Shown: piece after piece, positions 24,598-31,229 of the stretch | How the letters are laid out: every line of letters starts with the position of its first letter | Numbering within the stretch: the first letter of the stretch is position 1 | Assembly (NCBI RefSeq): GCF_026236535.1 | Contig: NZ_JAHTMW010000022.1 | Span: forward strand, 57,161 to 121,160 | From: Streptomyces sp. SKN60 | GTDB taxonomy: Bacteria > Actinomycetota > Actinomycetes > Streptomycetales > Streptomycetaceae | Direction of reading: 5' to 3' | Length of the DNA stretch: 64,000 bases | Notes under the pieces: model-generated | Database searches by the model: none | What the model was told of the DNA's origin: nothing | Seen by the model: the letters and a program-made list of their open reading frames with translations, nothing else | Made by a program: the position numbers and the translations under genes

Positions 24598-25044
24598 CTA
24601 GGAGGCGGGGGAGGCCGGGCGTCCGTACCCCGGGCGGTCCGAGTGGTCCTTGCCGTGCCCGGCCCACGAGTAGAGGTGCAGGACCAGGCCGTCGGGGTCG
24701 CTGAAGACGAGCAGCCAGCCGATGCTCGCCTCGATCACCGGCGAGTGCTCGACGCCCAGGGCGTCCAGATGGGCGGCCCACGCCTCGGCGTCCGCGCGGT
24801 CCCGGATCGCGAAGGACACCGGATCGAAGCCCTCGCAGCCCCGGGCCGCCTCGGGGTTCTCCCGGAGGGCGACGAGCGTGCCGTCCAGGCCGGGCATCGT
24901 GCCCCCGACCCCGCGCACCACGCCGTCGTCGTCCGGGAACTCGATCGTGGTCCGGAAGCCGAGGACCCGGCCGTACCAGTCGAGGGAGCGCGGGAGGTCG
25001 GTGACGGGGATCTTCACATGGTGGATTCCGGCGAGTTCCGGCAT
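24598..25044 (-). CDS. glyoxalase/VOC-family protein
   Basis: A 148-residue vicinal oxygen chelate protein. Two beta-alpha-beta-beta-beta halves are visible: IHHVKIPVTDLPRSLDWYGRVLGFR (first His is a metal-site candidate) and DPVSFAIRDRADAEAWAAHLDALG with FSDPDGLVLHLYSW, whose final strand offers a Glu/His-like site position occupied by His here. Such proteins include glyoxalases, bleomycin-resistance proteins and dioxygenases; no function can be named. It is divergent from a TetR gene across a strong palindrome, so it is the likely target of that regulator. Start chosen at 25044 for the family N-terminus MPELAGIHHVK. The TAG stop is in the CTAG border of the repeat element. Confidence 0.85.
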   Translation of the reverse strand: MPELAGIHHVKIPVTDLPRSLDWYGRVLGFRTTIEFPDDDGVVRGVGGTMPGLDGTLVALRENPEAARGCEGFDPVSFAIRDRADAEAWAAHLDALGVEHSPVIEASIGWLLVFSDPDGLVLHLYSWAGHGKDHSDRPGYGRPASPAS

Positions 25045-25095
25045 GGCGGGCCTCCTCGGGCCGTGTCCCTCGGGCCTGGTCCCTCGGCCCTTGTC

Positions 25096-25122
25096 ATTCA
25101 CCGCAGTGACGCTGCGGTGAAT
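25096..25122. promoter_or_regulatory. TetR-type operator, 11-bp perfect inverted repeat
   Basis: ATTCACCGCAG (25096-25106) and CTGCGGTGAAT (25112-25122) are perfect inverted copies with a 5-bp spacer. The repeat lies between the divergent VOC and TetR genes and covers a possible -35 (GTGACG, 25106-25111) 17 bp before the TetR -10. This is the expected arrangement for autorepression and control of the neighbour. Confidence 0.75.
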
Positions 25123-25128
25123 TGCTTC

Positions 25129-25134
25129 TAGACT
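25129..25134 (+). promoter_or_regulatory. -10 hexamer (TAGACT) of the TetR gene, leaderless
   Basis: TAGACT ends 7 nt before the ATG at 25142. The segment between, CCTCCTC, is pyrimidine-only and cannot be a ribosome site, so the message probably begins at the start codon. Confidence 0.6.
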
Positions 25135-25141
25135 CCTCCTC

Positions 25142-25900
25142 ATGGCAGACCCCGTCAAGACAGCCCCGCCAGGGCAGGCCGATCCGGGCAAACGGCCCTA
25201 CGCCTCGCCGAAGCGCGCCGCGGCCGCGGCCCGGACCCGTGCGCGGATCCGGGAGGCCGCGGGCCGGCTGTTCGTCGAGCAGGGGTACGCGGCGACCCGG
25301 ATGCGGGAGGTCGCCCGGGCCGCCGGGGTGGGGGAGCGGACCCTCTACGACGCCTTCCCGACCAAGGCCGCGCTGTTCGGCCACGCCCTCGGCGTCGCCA
25401 CCGTCGGCGACGAGGAGCCGGTGGCCGTCGCGGACCGCCCGGAGTTCAAGGAGCTCGGCGGCGAGACCGACCCGGCCGAGACCGTCGACGCCCTGATCGC
25501 CCGCACCGCGGAGCTGCTCGACCGGGCCGGCGACCTGATCATGGTGAGCGTGGAGGCGGCCGGCGCCGACCCCGACATGCGGGCCGCCGCCGACGCCGGA
25601 GCCGCCGCCACCCACGCCGTCTACCTCCGGCTCGCCACCGCCCTGCACGCCCGTGGCGCGCTGCGCCCCGGCCTCGACCCCGCCCGGGCGGCGGACGTCC
25701 TCTTCGCCGTGGTCTCCCCGCACGTCCACCAGCTCCTGCGGCGCCATCGCGGCTGGTCGGCCGCCGCGTACCGGGACTGGCTGCGCGAGCTCGTCGCCGC
25801 CCAGCTGCTCGCGCCGGAACACCGGTCGGGCGCGGAACACCGGCCGGGCGCGGAACGCCGGACGGGTGTGGAGCACCGGCCGGGCGGCGGCCCACGTTGA
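25142..25900 (+). CDS. TetR-family transcriptional regulator with a repeat tail
   Basis: A 252-residue regulator. The TetR DNA-binding domain is residues 20-70: RTRARIREAAGRLFVEQGYAATRMREVARAAGVGERTLYDAFPTK in order, with the recognition helix at GVGERTLYDAF. The ligand-binding region is helical and Ala-rich. The C-terminus ends in four copies of a six-residue unit (EHRSGA, EHRPGA, ERRTGV, EHRPGG), encoded by 18-bp tandem repeats, which most TetR proteins lack. It should repress itself and the divergent VOC gene through the palindrome between them. The effector is unknown. Confidence 0.9.
   Translation: MADPVKTAPPGQADPGKRPYASPKRAAAAARTRARIREAAGRLFVEQGYAATRMREVARAAGVGERTLYDAFPTKAALFGHALGVATVGDEEPVAVADRPEFKELGGETDPAETVDALIARTAELLDRAGDLIMVSVEAAGADPDMRAAADAGAAATHAVYLRLATALHARGALRPGLDPARAADVLFAVVSPHVHQLLRRHRGWSAAAYRDWLRELVAAQLLAPEHRSGAEHRPGAERRTGVEHRPGGGPR
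25815..25886 (+). repeat. four 18-bp tandem repeats at the 3' end of the TetR gene
   Basis: Four units (25815-25832, 25833-25850, 25851-25868, 25869-25886) of the form CGGAACACCGGYCGGGCG. The unit is a multiple of three, so copy-number change lengthens the protein tail without shifting the frame. Confidence 0.7.
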
Positions 25901-25951
25901 TGTCGTTTTCCTGCCAGCCCGGCCCGCCCGCGATCACCCATCCTTGAAGAC

Positions 25952-27445
25952 ATGCACACCGACACCGAGCGCTGCGTGCGGGCCGTCCAGTCGAAGGACG
26001 CCCGCTTCGACGGCGTCTTCTTCACCGCCGTCCGCACCACTCGGATCTACTGCCGGCCCAGTTGCCCCGCCGTGCCGCCCAAGGCGCAGAACATGGAGTT
26101 CCACCCCACCGCCGCGTCCTGCCAGCGGGCCGGCTACCGGGCCTGCAAGCGCTGCCGGCCCGACACCAGCCCCGGCTCGTCCGCCTGGCACGCCCGCGCC
26201 GACGCCGTCGCCCGCGCCGTACGGCTCATCCAGGACGGCATCGTCGACCGCGAGGGCGTCCCCGGGCTCGCCGCCCGGCTCGGCTACTCCACCCGCCAGA
26301 TCGAGCGCCAGCTGCTCGCCGAACTCGGCGCCGGACCCCTCGCCCTCGCCCGCGCCCAGCGCGCCCAGACCGCCCGGCTGCTCATCGAGACCACCCCGCT
26401 GCCCATGGCCGAGATCGCCTTCGCTGCCGGTTTCGCCTCGATCCGCACCTTCAACGACACGGTCCGCGAGGTCTTCGCCCTCACCCCCGGCGAGCTGCGC
26501 GCCCGCGCCACCCGCCCCCGCAAGGCGCCCGCCCTCGCCCCGGCGCCCGCCCCGGCCCCCGGGACGATCACCCTGCGGCTGCCGTTCCGCGCCCCGCTCG
26601 AACCCTCCAACCTCTTCGGCCACCTCGCCGCCACCGCCGTGCCGGGCGTCGAGGAATGGCGCGACGGCGCCTACCGCAGAACCCTCGCCCTGCCGTACGG
26701 ACACGGCATCGTCGCCCTCGCCCCGCGCGCCGACCACGTCCTTTGCCGGCTCTCGCTCACCGACCACCGCGACCTCACCCACGCCATCAGCCGCTGCCGC
26801 CGGCTGCTCGACCTCGACGCCGACCCCGTCGCCGTCGACGGGCAGCTCCGCGCCGACCCGCTGCTCGCGCCGCTCGTCGACGCCGCGCCCGGCCGGCGGG
26901 TCCCGCGTACGGTCGACGCCGCCGAGTTCGCCGTCCGCGCCGTCCTCGGCCAGCAGGTGTCCACCGCGGCCGCCCGCACCCATGCCGCCCGCCTGGTCAC
27001 CGCGCACGGCGTGCCTGTCGACGACCCCGAGGGCGGCCTCACCCACCTCTTCCCGACCCCCGCCGCGCTCGCCGGGCTCGACCCCGAGACCCTCGCGCTG
27101 CCCGGCAGCCGCCGCACCACGCTGCTCACCCTCGTCGCCGCCCTCGCCGACGGCAGCCTCGCGCTCGGACCGGAGACCGACTGGACCGAGGCCCGCGAAC
27201 GGCTGCGCGCCCTGCCCGGCTTCGGCCCCTGGACCACCGAGGTCATCGCCATGCGGGCGCTCGGCGACCCGGACGCCTTCCTCCCCGGCGACCTCGGCAT
27301 CCGGCGTGCCGCCGAGGGCCTCGGCCTGCCCGCCGCCCCGGCCGCGCTCACCGCCCGCGCCGCACGCTGGCGGCCCTGGCGCGCCTACGCCGTCCAGTAC
27401 CTGTGGGCCACCGACAGCCACCCCATCAACCACCTGCCCGCGTAA
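25952..27445 (+). CDS. alkA: Ada-AlkA fusion: methyl-sensing regulator and 3-methyladenine DNA glycosylase
   Basis: A 497-residue protein with three modules. Residues 1-75 are the Ada zinc domain, with the four Cys in IYCRPSCPAV and ACKRCRPD; the first of these is the methyl-phosphotriester acceptor. Residues about 85-190 are an AraC-type HTH pair (GLAARLGYSTRQIERQL, MAEIAFAAGFASIRTFNDTVREVF). From about 205 comes the AlkA N-terminal domain and the HhH-GPD glycosylase (EFAVRAVLGQQVSTAAART, LPGFGPWTTEVIAMRALG, catalytic Asp in PGDLGIRRA). It excises alkylated bases and probably activates its own operon once methylated. The ogt gene follows after 11 bp. Confidence 0.95.
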   Translation: MHTDTERCVRAVQSKDARFDGVFFTAVRTTRIYCRPSCPAVPPKAQNMEFHPTAASCQRAGYRACKRCRPDTSPGSSAWHARADAVARAVRLIQDGIVDREGVPGLAARLGYSTRQIERQLLAELGAGPLALARAQRAQTARLLIETTPLPMAEIAFAAGFASIRTFNDTVREVFALTPGELRARATRPRKAPALAPAPAPAPGTITLRLPFRAPLEPSNLFGHLAATAVPGVEEWRDGAYRRTLALPYGHGIVALAPRADHVLCRLSLTDHRDLTHAISRCRRLLDLDADPVAVDGQLRADPLLAPLVDAAPGRRVPRTVDAAEFAVRAVLGQQVSTAAARTHAARLVTAHGVPVDDPEGGLTHLFPTPAALAGLDPETLALPGSRRTTLLTLVAALADGSLALGPETDWTEARERLRALPGFGPWTTEVIAMRALGDPDAFLPGDLGIRRAAEGLGLPAAPAALTARAARWRPWRAYAVQYLWATDSHPINHLPA

Positions 27446-27456
27446 GGAACCCGCTC

Positions 27457-27957
27457 ATGCCCACCGTGACGCACACGGTCGTGGACAGCCCCTACGACCT
27501 GCTGACCCTCGTCGCCGTCGACGGCGTCCTCAGCCGTATGTACATGACCGACCAGCGGCACCGGCCACCGGAGGAGACCTTCGGCGAGCCCGACCCGCGC
27601 CCCTTCACCGAGGCCGTGCGCCAGCTCGACGCGTACTTCGCGGGCGAACTCACCGAGTTCGACCTGCCGTTGCACCTCGTCGGCACCCCGTTCCAGCTGC
27701 GCGTCTGGGAACAGCTCCGGCTGATCCCGTACGGGGAGACCCGGACCTACGGCGAACTCGCCGACGCCCTCGGCAGCCCCGGCGCCTCACGCGCGGTCGG
27801 CCTCGCCAACGGCAAGAACCCGGTCACCATCATCGTCCCCTGCCACCGGGTCATCGGCTCCGGCGGCAACCTCACCGGCTACGGCGGCGGCCTCGCCCGC
27901 AAGCAGCGCCTGCTCGCCTTCGAATCGGGCACCGCCGAACCCGACGCCCTGTTCTGA
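27457..27957 (+). CDS. ogt: methylated-DNA-protein cysteine methyltransferase
   Basis: A 166-residue suicide enzyme that transfers the methyl group from O6-methylguanine to its active Cys. The active site is IIVPCHRVIG near residues 127-136, preceded by the HTH-like RLIPYGETRTYGELADALGSPGASRAVGLAN that flips the base, with the Arg finger in RAVG. Only the Ogt/AGT module is present; the Ada sensor is in the upstream gene. The ATG at 27457 gives the family N-terminus and follows AAGGA. It forms a two-gene adaptive-response operon with alkA. Confidence 0.95.
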   Translation: MPTVTHTVVDSPYDLLTLVAVDGVLSRMYMTDQRHRPPEETFGEPDPRPFTEAVRQLDAYFAGELTEFDLPLHLVGTPFQLRVWEQLRLIPYGETRTYGELADALGSPGASRAVGLANGKNPVTIIVPCHRVIGSGGNLTGYGGGLARKQRLLAFESGTAEPDALF

Positions 27958-27976
27958 CCCGGCCTGACGGGCCTAG

Positions 27977-28176
27977 GTCCTGTCCGGAAAGTCCCGCCTG
28001 GCTCGCGGTGTCTGGCACGCACTCCCCCGTAGCCCTTCGGGCACGGGAGGTGCCCCCACCGCGTTGTCGTCGGTCGCCATGGCAAGCCATGTCTCCCTCC
28101 TCCGCCTTGCGATCGCACGCACCAGACACCGCGAGCCCTGCCCTGCGGGCAGACGACGCTACTTTCCGGACAGGCC
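27977..28176 (+). mobile_element. MITE-like element, copy 2 (200 bp, internally deleted)
   Basis: Same family as copies 1, 3 and 4: GTCCTGTCCGGAAAGT at the left, ACTTTCCGGACAGGCC at the right, CTAG at 27973-27976 and 28177-28180. It lacks the roughly 30-bp hairpin near the right end that copies 1 and 3 carry (GCAGAC is followed by GAC, then GCTACTTT). It separates the convergent ogt and Sir2 genes, and its right CTAG is the Sir2 stop codon. Confidence 0.75.
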
Positions 28177-28893
28177 CTAGCGCAGCCGGTCGAGCAGCGC
28201 GGGCAGCGCCGTGCCGATCGGTTCGCGGACGACCTCGGTCGCGACCGGGTCGTACGGGGTCGGCTCGGCGTTCACGATGATCAGGCGGGCGCCGTGCTCG
28301 GCGGCGATGCCGGCGAGGGAGGCGGCCGGCTGTACCTGGAGGCTGCTGCCGACCGCGAGGAAGACGTCCGCGGCCTTCGCGATGGACATCGCGTTGCCCA
28401 GGACCACCGGGTCGAGCCGCTCCCCGAACATCACCGTCGCCGCCTTCAGGATCCCGCCGCACGCCCGGCACGCCGGATCGTCCTCACCGGCCTGCACCCG
28501 CGCGAGGGCCTCCGCCATCGGCGAGCGCGCGTGGCACGCCGTGCACACCACCGCCCGGGCGGAACCGTGCAGTTCGAGCACCTTCCGCTCGGACACCCCC
28601 GCGGCCTGGTGGAGCCCGTCGATGTTCTGCGTGATCACCCGCAGCGCGTGCCCGCTCTTCTCGAACGCGGCGATCGCACGGTGCGCCACGTTCGGCTGCG
28701 CGGCCAGCACCTCCCCGTCCAGCCGCATCCGCCACGAAAGGCGCCGCACCTCCGGGTCGGCCATGTACGGCCCGTAGGTGACGAGCCGCTCCGCCTCGGG
28801 GTCGCGGGTCCACATCCCGTTCGGCCCCCGGTAGTCGGGAATCCCCGAGTCCGTCGAGATGCCCGCCCCGCTGAGAATCGCCACCATGGTCAT
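28177..28893 (-). CDS. Sir2-family NAD-dependent protein deacylase
   Basis: A 238-residue sirtuin. Motifs: GAGISTDSGIPDYRGPNGMW at residues 8-27 for NAD binding, TQNIDGLHQAAGV with the His of LHGSA as catalytic base, the Cys4 zinc site in VVCTACHARSP and PACRACGG, and VGSSLQVQPAASLAG at the end of the Rossmann fold. The product O-acetyl-ADP-ribose is the substrate of the macrodomain type encoded at 23.8 kb. The N-terminal Arg/Tyr pair of class III (desuccinylase) sirtuins is not evident to me; class is left open. TACGCT lies 6 nt before the ATG. The TAG stop lies in the CTAG of the repeat element. Confidence 0.93.
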   Translation of the reverse strand: MTMVAILSGAGISTDSGIPDYRGPNGMWTRDPEAERLVTYGPYMADPEVRRLSWRMRLDGEVLAAQPNVAHRAIAAFEKSGHALRVITQNIDGLHQAAGVSERKVLELHGSARAVVCTACHARSPMAEALARVQAGEDDPACRACGGILKAATVMFGERLDPVVLGNAMSIAKAADVFLAVGSSLQVQPAASLAGIAAEHGARLIIVNAEPTPYDPVATEVVREPIGTALPALLDRLR

Positions 28894-28899
28894 GCGGCG

Positions 28900-28951
28900 A
28901 GCGTAGGCGGGCCGGAAGCCCTCCCGCGAACGGATTTGGAGCTGCTAGCGT
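28900..28951. promoter_or_regulatory. two divergent leaderless -10 hexamers (TACGCT and TAGCGT)
   Basis: On the minus strand TACGCT (28905-28900) ends 6 nt before the Sir2 ATG; on the plus strand TAGCGT (28946-28951) ends 6 nt before the ATG at 28958. Neither gene has a Shine-Dalgarno sequence. The 64-bp gap thus carries both promoters. Confidence 0.5.
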
Positions 28952-28957
28952 CCCCGC

Positions 28958-29161
28958 ATGCCCAAGGTCAGCATCTCCCTCGACGCCGAACTCGTGGTCG
29001 AGGTCATGGTCCTCGCCGGCATCGGCAACCCGCAGGACGCCGTTGAGGCGGTCGTCCGCGACTACATCGCCCACGGCCACCGCACCGAGGCCCGCACCGC
29101 CTCCCGCGAGGAACCCCTCCGCACCGGCCGTCTCACCCCGCCGGAGCCGGACCAGGGCTGA
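28958..29161 (+). CDS. VapB-type antitoxin-like small protein
   Basis: A 67-residue protein beginning MPKVSISLDAELVVEVMVLAG and continuing DAVEAVVRDYIAHGHRTEA. The start resembles ribbon-helix-helix antitoxins (DUF2191/VapB type): a short beta strand with alternating hydrophobic residues, then two helices. No VapC or other toxin gene is adjacent; the next gene is on the opposite strand and overlaps it by 29 bp. It may be an orphan DNA-binding protein or an antitoxin that lost its partner. Assignment from a short sequence is tentative. Confidence 0.65.
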   Translation: MPKVSISLDAELVVEVMVLAGIGNPQDAVEAVVRDYIAHGHRTEARTASREEPLRTGRLTPPEPDQG

Positions 29162-29531
29162 ACGCCCGGCGCCCCCACCCCGCCGTCACCAGCACGAACC
29201 CGCCGAAGGCAAGCAGCCGTTGCAGCCCGGCCTGCTCGGCGAGCGAGCTGTCGAGCAGGCCGTACACGGCGTAGCCGTTCGCCGCCAGATCCGTCGCCGT
29301 CACCGCGAGCAGCAGGTCCACCCCCGCCCGCCGCCCGCGCACCAGCAGGACGGCGGTCAGCGGGTCGAGCACGGCCAGGGCCGACCAGTACAGGTCGAGC
29401 CAGGGCGGGGCGAACGCGGCGTGCGCGAAGGGCCCGTGGGACACCAGGTCCCCGACATGGGTCACCGTGCCGACCAGCAGACCGGCGACCCACACCGCCA
29501 CGACCACCACCCGCACCGCCGCGCGGTTCAC
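29133..29531 (-). CDS. small four-helix membrane protein
   Basis: A 132-residue integral membrane protein with four hydrophobic segments: residues 5-24 (VRVVVVAVWVAGLLVG), 45-64 (WLDLYWSALAVLDPLTAVLL), 69-92 and 105-120. A His/Asp pair in THVGDLVSHGPFAHAAF follows the first helix. I do not recognise the family; similar small proteins occur in actinomycetes beside varied genes. It overlaps the Nudix gene by 4 bp (ATGA), so it is the last member of an ARH-Nudix-membrane protein operon, and it overlaps the convergent VapB-like gene at its 3' end. Confidence 0.7.
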   Translation of the reverse strand: MNRAAVRVVVVAVWVAGLLVGTVTHVGDLVSHGPFAHAAFAPPWLDLYWSALAVLDPLTAVLLVRGRRAGVDLLLAVTATDLAANGYAVYGLLDSSLAEQAGLQRLLAFGGFVLVTAGWGRRAFSPGPAPAG

Positions 29532-30022
29532 CGCGTGGCCGGGCGGCCGTTCTCCAGTTCCACCGCGCCCCGGCCCGCCGTCAGCGCGTCGAGGGCGGCC
29601 AGGACCCGGTGGCCCAGGCTGCCCGGCAGGTGGGCGGGGAGCTCCGCCGGGGGCACGAGCTTCCAGGAGATCAGCTCCTCCTCCTGGAGCCGGATCTGCG
29701 CGAACCGCTCGTCCGGCAGCACTCCGCCGTCGAACAGGTACGCCACCAGCGGTGGACGGTCCGCGCCCGGCACCCAGTCGACGGCGAGCAGCGCGCCGAG
29801 CTCCACGTCCAGGCCGATCTCCTCCGCCGTCTCCCGGCGGGCCGCCTGGCGCGGCGATTCGCCCGTGTCCGACTCGATCGTGCCACCCGGCAGGGCCCAG
29901 CCCTCCCGGTAGTTCGGCTCGACGATCAGCACCCGGCCGGCCGCGTCCCGGAAGAGGGCGGCGGCACCGGCCAGGACGCGCGGCAGGCCCGCGATGTACG
30001 TGGCGTAGTCAGAGGTCGTCAT
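29528..30022 (-). CDS. Nudix hydrolase
   Basis: A 164-residue hydrolase of nucleoside diphosphate-linked compounds. The Nudix box is GTIESDTGESPRQAARRETAEEIGLD near residues 48-73, quoted here in two halves: GTIESDTGESP and QAARRETAEEIG; the catalytic Glu run is intact. The preceding strand EGWALPGG and the following LLAVDWVPGADRPPL are usual for the mutator/ADP-ribose pyrophosphatase-like groups. It is coupled to the upstream ADP-ribosylglycohydrolase by a 4-bp overlap, which hints at ADP-ribose or a related nucleotide as substrate. TACGCT ends 6 nt before the ATG, a possible second, leaderless promoter. Confidence 0.9.
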   Translation of the reverse strand: MTTSDYATYIAGLPRVLAGAAALFRDAAGRVLIVEPNYREGWALPGGTIESDTGESPRQAARRETAEEIGLDVELGALLAVDWVPGADRPPLVAYLFDGGVLPDERFAQIRLQEEELISWKLVPPAELPAHLPGSLGHRVLAALDALTAGRGAVELENGRPATR

Positions 30023-31140
30023 CCCGTCAGCGTAGCCAGCCGCAGCGTCCGCTCCGCCAGCTCGCTGATCCGTACCCCGTCGAAGCCCGTCACCGCGCTG
30101 CGCACCCGGTCCCGCAGCGGCTCCGACCACTGCGGCGGGATGGCCGCAGCGCCGCACAGCACGCCGGCCACCGAACCGGCCGTCGCCCCGTTGGAGTCGG
30201 TGTCCAGACCGCCGCGCACGGTCAGCGCCAGGGTGCGGGTGAAGTCGCCCTCGCCGTACAGCAGCCCGGCGGTGAGCACCGCCGCGTTCGGCACGGTGTG
30301 GATCCAGCCGGACCCACCGGTCTCCCGGCGCAGCTCGGCCAGCGTCTCGGACCACGCGACGCCCGCCTCGTACAGCGCCACGGTGTGCCGTACGGCGCGG
30401 GCGAGCCGGCTGCCGGCCGGAATCCGCTCCAGGGCGGTGCCGAGCGCCGACCGCGCGTCGGGCGCGGTGAAGGCCGCGGCGACCAGGGCGGCCGCCCACA
30501 TCGCCCCGTACACCCCGTTCCCGGTGTGCGAGAGCACCGCGTCGCGGCGGGCCAGCGAGGCGGCCCGGCGCGGATCGCCGGGCGAGGTCCAGCCGTACAC
30601 GTCCGCCCGGATCAGCGCGCCGATCCACTCCTGGTACGGATTGTCGTACGTGGCGGTCAGCGGCGGCTTCAGCCCGTTCGCCAGGTTCCGGTACGCCACC
30701 CGCTCGGCCGTGAAGGTCTGCAGATACGGCAGCCGCAGCAGCCACAGCTCGCCGACCTGCTCGGTGCTGAAGTCGAAACCGCGGGTCTCCAGGAGGTGCA
30801 GGCCCAGGATCGAGTAGTCGACGTCGTCGTCGCGGCAGCTGCCGTTGATCCGGCCGCGCACGCACTGCGGCCACTCCGGCCGCAGCTCGAAGCCGTCCGC
30901 GCCGGCCGCGGGCGGCGGCGGGAAGTAGTCGGTGAGCGGCAGGGCGTCCGTGAGCCGCAGATACGCGTCGATCCGCTCGGGCGTCCAGTGGTCGCCGCGC
31001 TCGACCGGCTTGCCGAGCATGTTCCCGGCGATCCGTCCGGTCCAGCCGCCGAGGATCCGGTCGGCGAGCTCGCCGCGCCCGAGCCGGACGGGGCCACCGC
31101 CCGTGACACCGGCCGCGACCTCGCCCATGACTTCGCTCAT
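30019..31140 (-). CDS. ADP-ribosylglycohydrolase-family protein
   Basis: A 373-residue all-helical hydrolase of the ARH/DraG superfamily. Metal-binding acidic clusters are seen as RDDDVDYSILGLHLLE near residues 104-119 and GGLDTDSNGATAGSVAG near 307-323, with GRIAGNMLGKPVE near the N-terminus that closes the active site. Such enzymes cleave ADP-ribose from Arg, Ser or dinitrogenase reductase, or act on other ADP-ribosyl or nucleoside compounds. GGAGG lies before the ATG. It heads a three-gene operon (ARH, Nudix, membrane protein). Confidence 0.9.
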   Translation of the reverse strand: MSEVMGEVAAGVTGGGPVRLGRGELADRILGGWTGRIAGNMLGKPVERGDHWTPERIDAYLRLTDALPLTDYFPPPPAAGADGFELRPEWPQCVRGRINGSCRDDDVDYSILGLHLLETRGFDFSTEQVGELWLLRLPYLQTFTAERVAYRNLANGLKPPLTATYDNPYQEWIGALIRADVYGWTSPGDPRRAASLARRDAVLSHTGNGVYGAMWAAALVAAAFTAPDARSALGTALERIPAGSRLARAVRHTVALYEAGVAWSETLAELRRETGGSGWIHTVPNAAVLTAGLLYGEGDFTRTLALTVRGGLDTDSNGATAGSVAGVLCGAAAIPPQWSEPLRDRVRSAVTGFDGVRISELAERTLRLATLTG

Positions 31141-31229
31141 GCCTCCGGTCTAGCCGACGGGCCGGGCCGGCGCGCGCCGACCCGCCCACTCGGCCCCACC
31201 GGGCCCCGGGCCACACCGCCCCCCCGGCC

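Noticed and set aside
28958..29531. VapBC toxin-antitoxin pair
   Set aside because: The neighbouring gene is on the other strand and encodes a four-helix membrane protein without PIN-domain residues.
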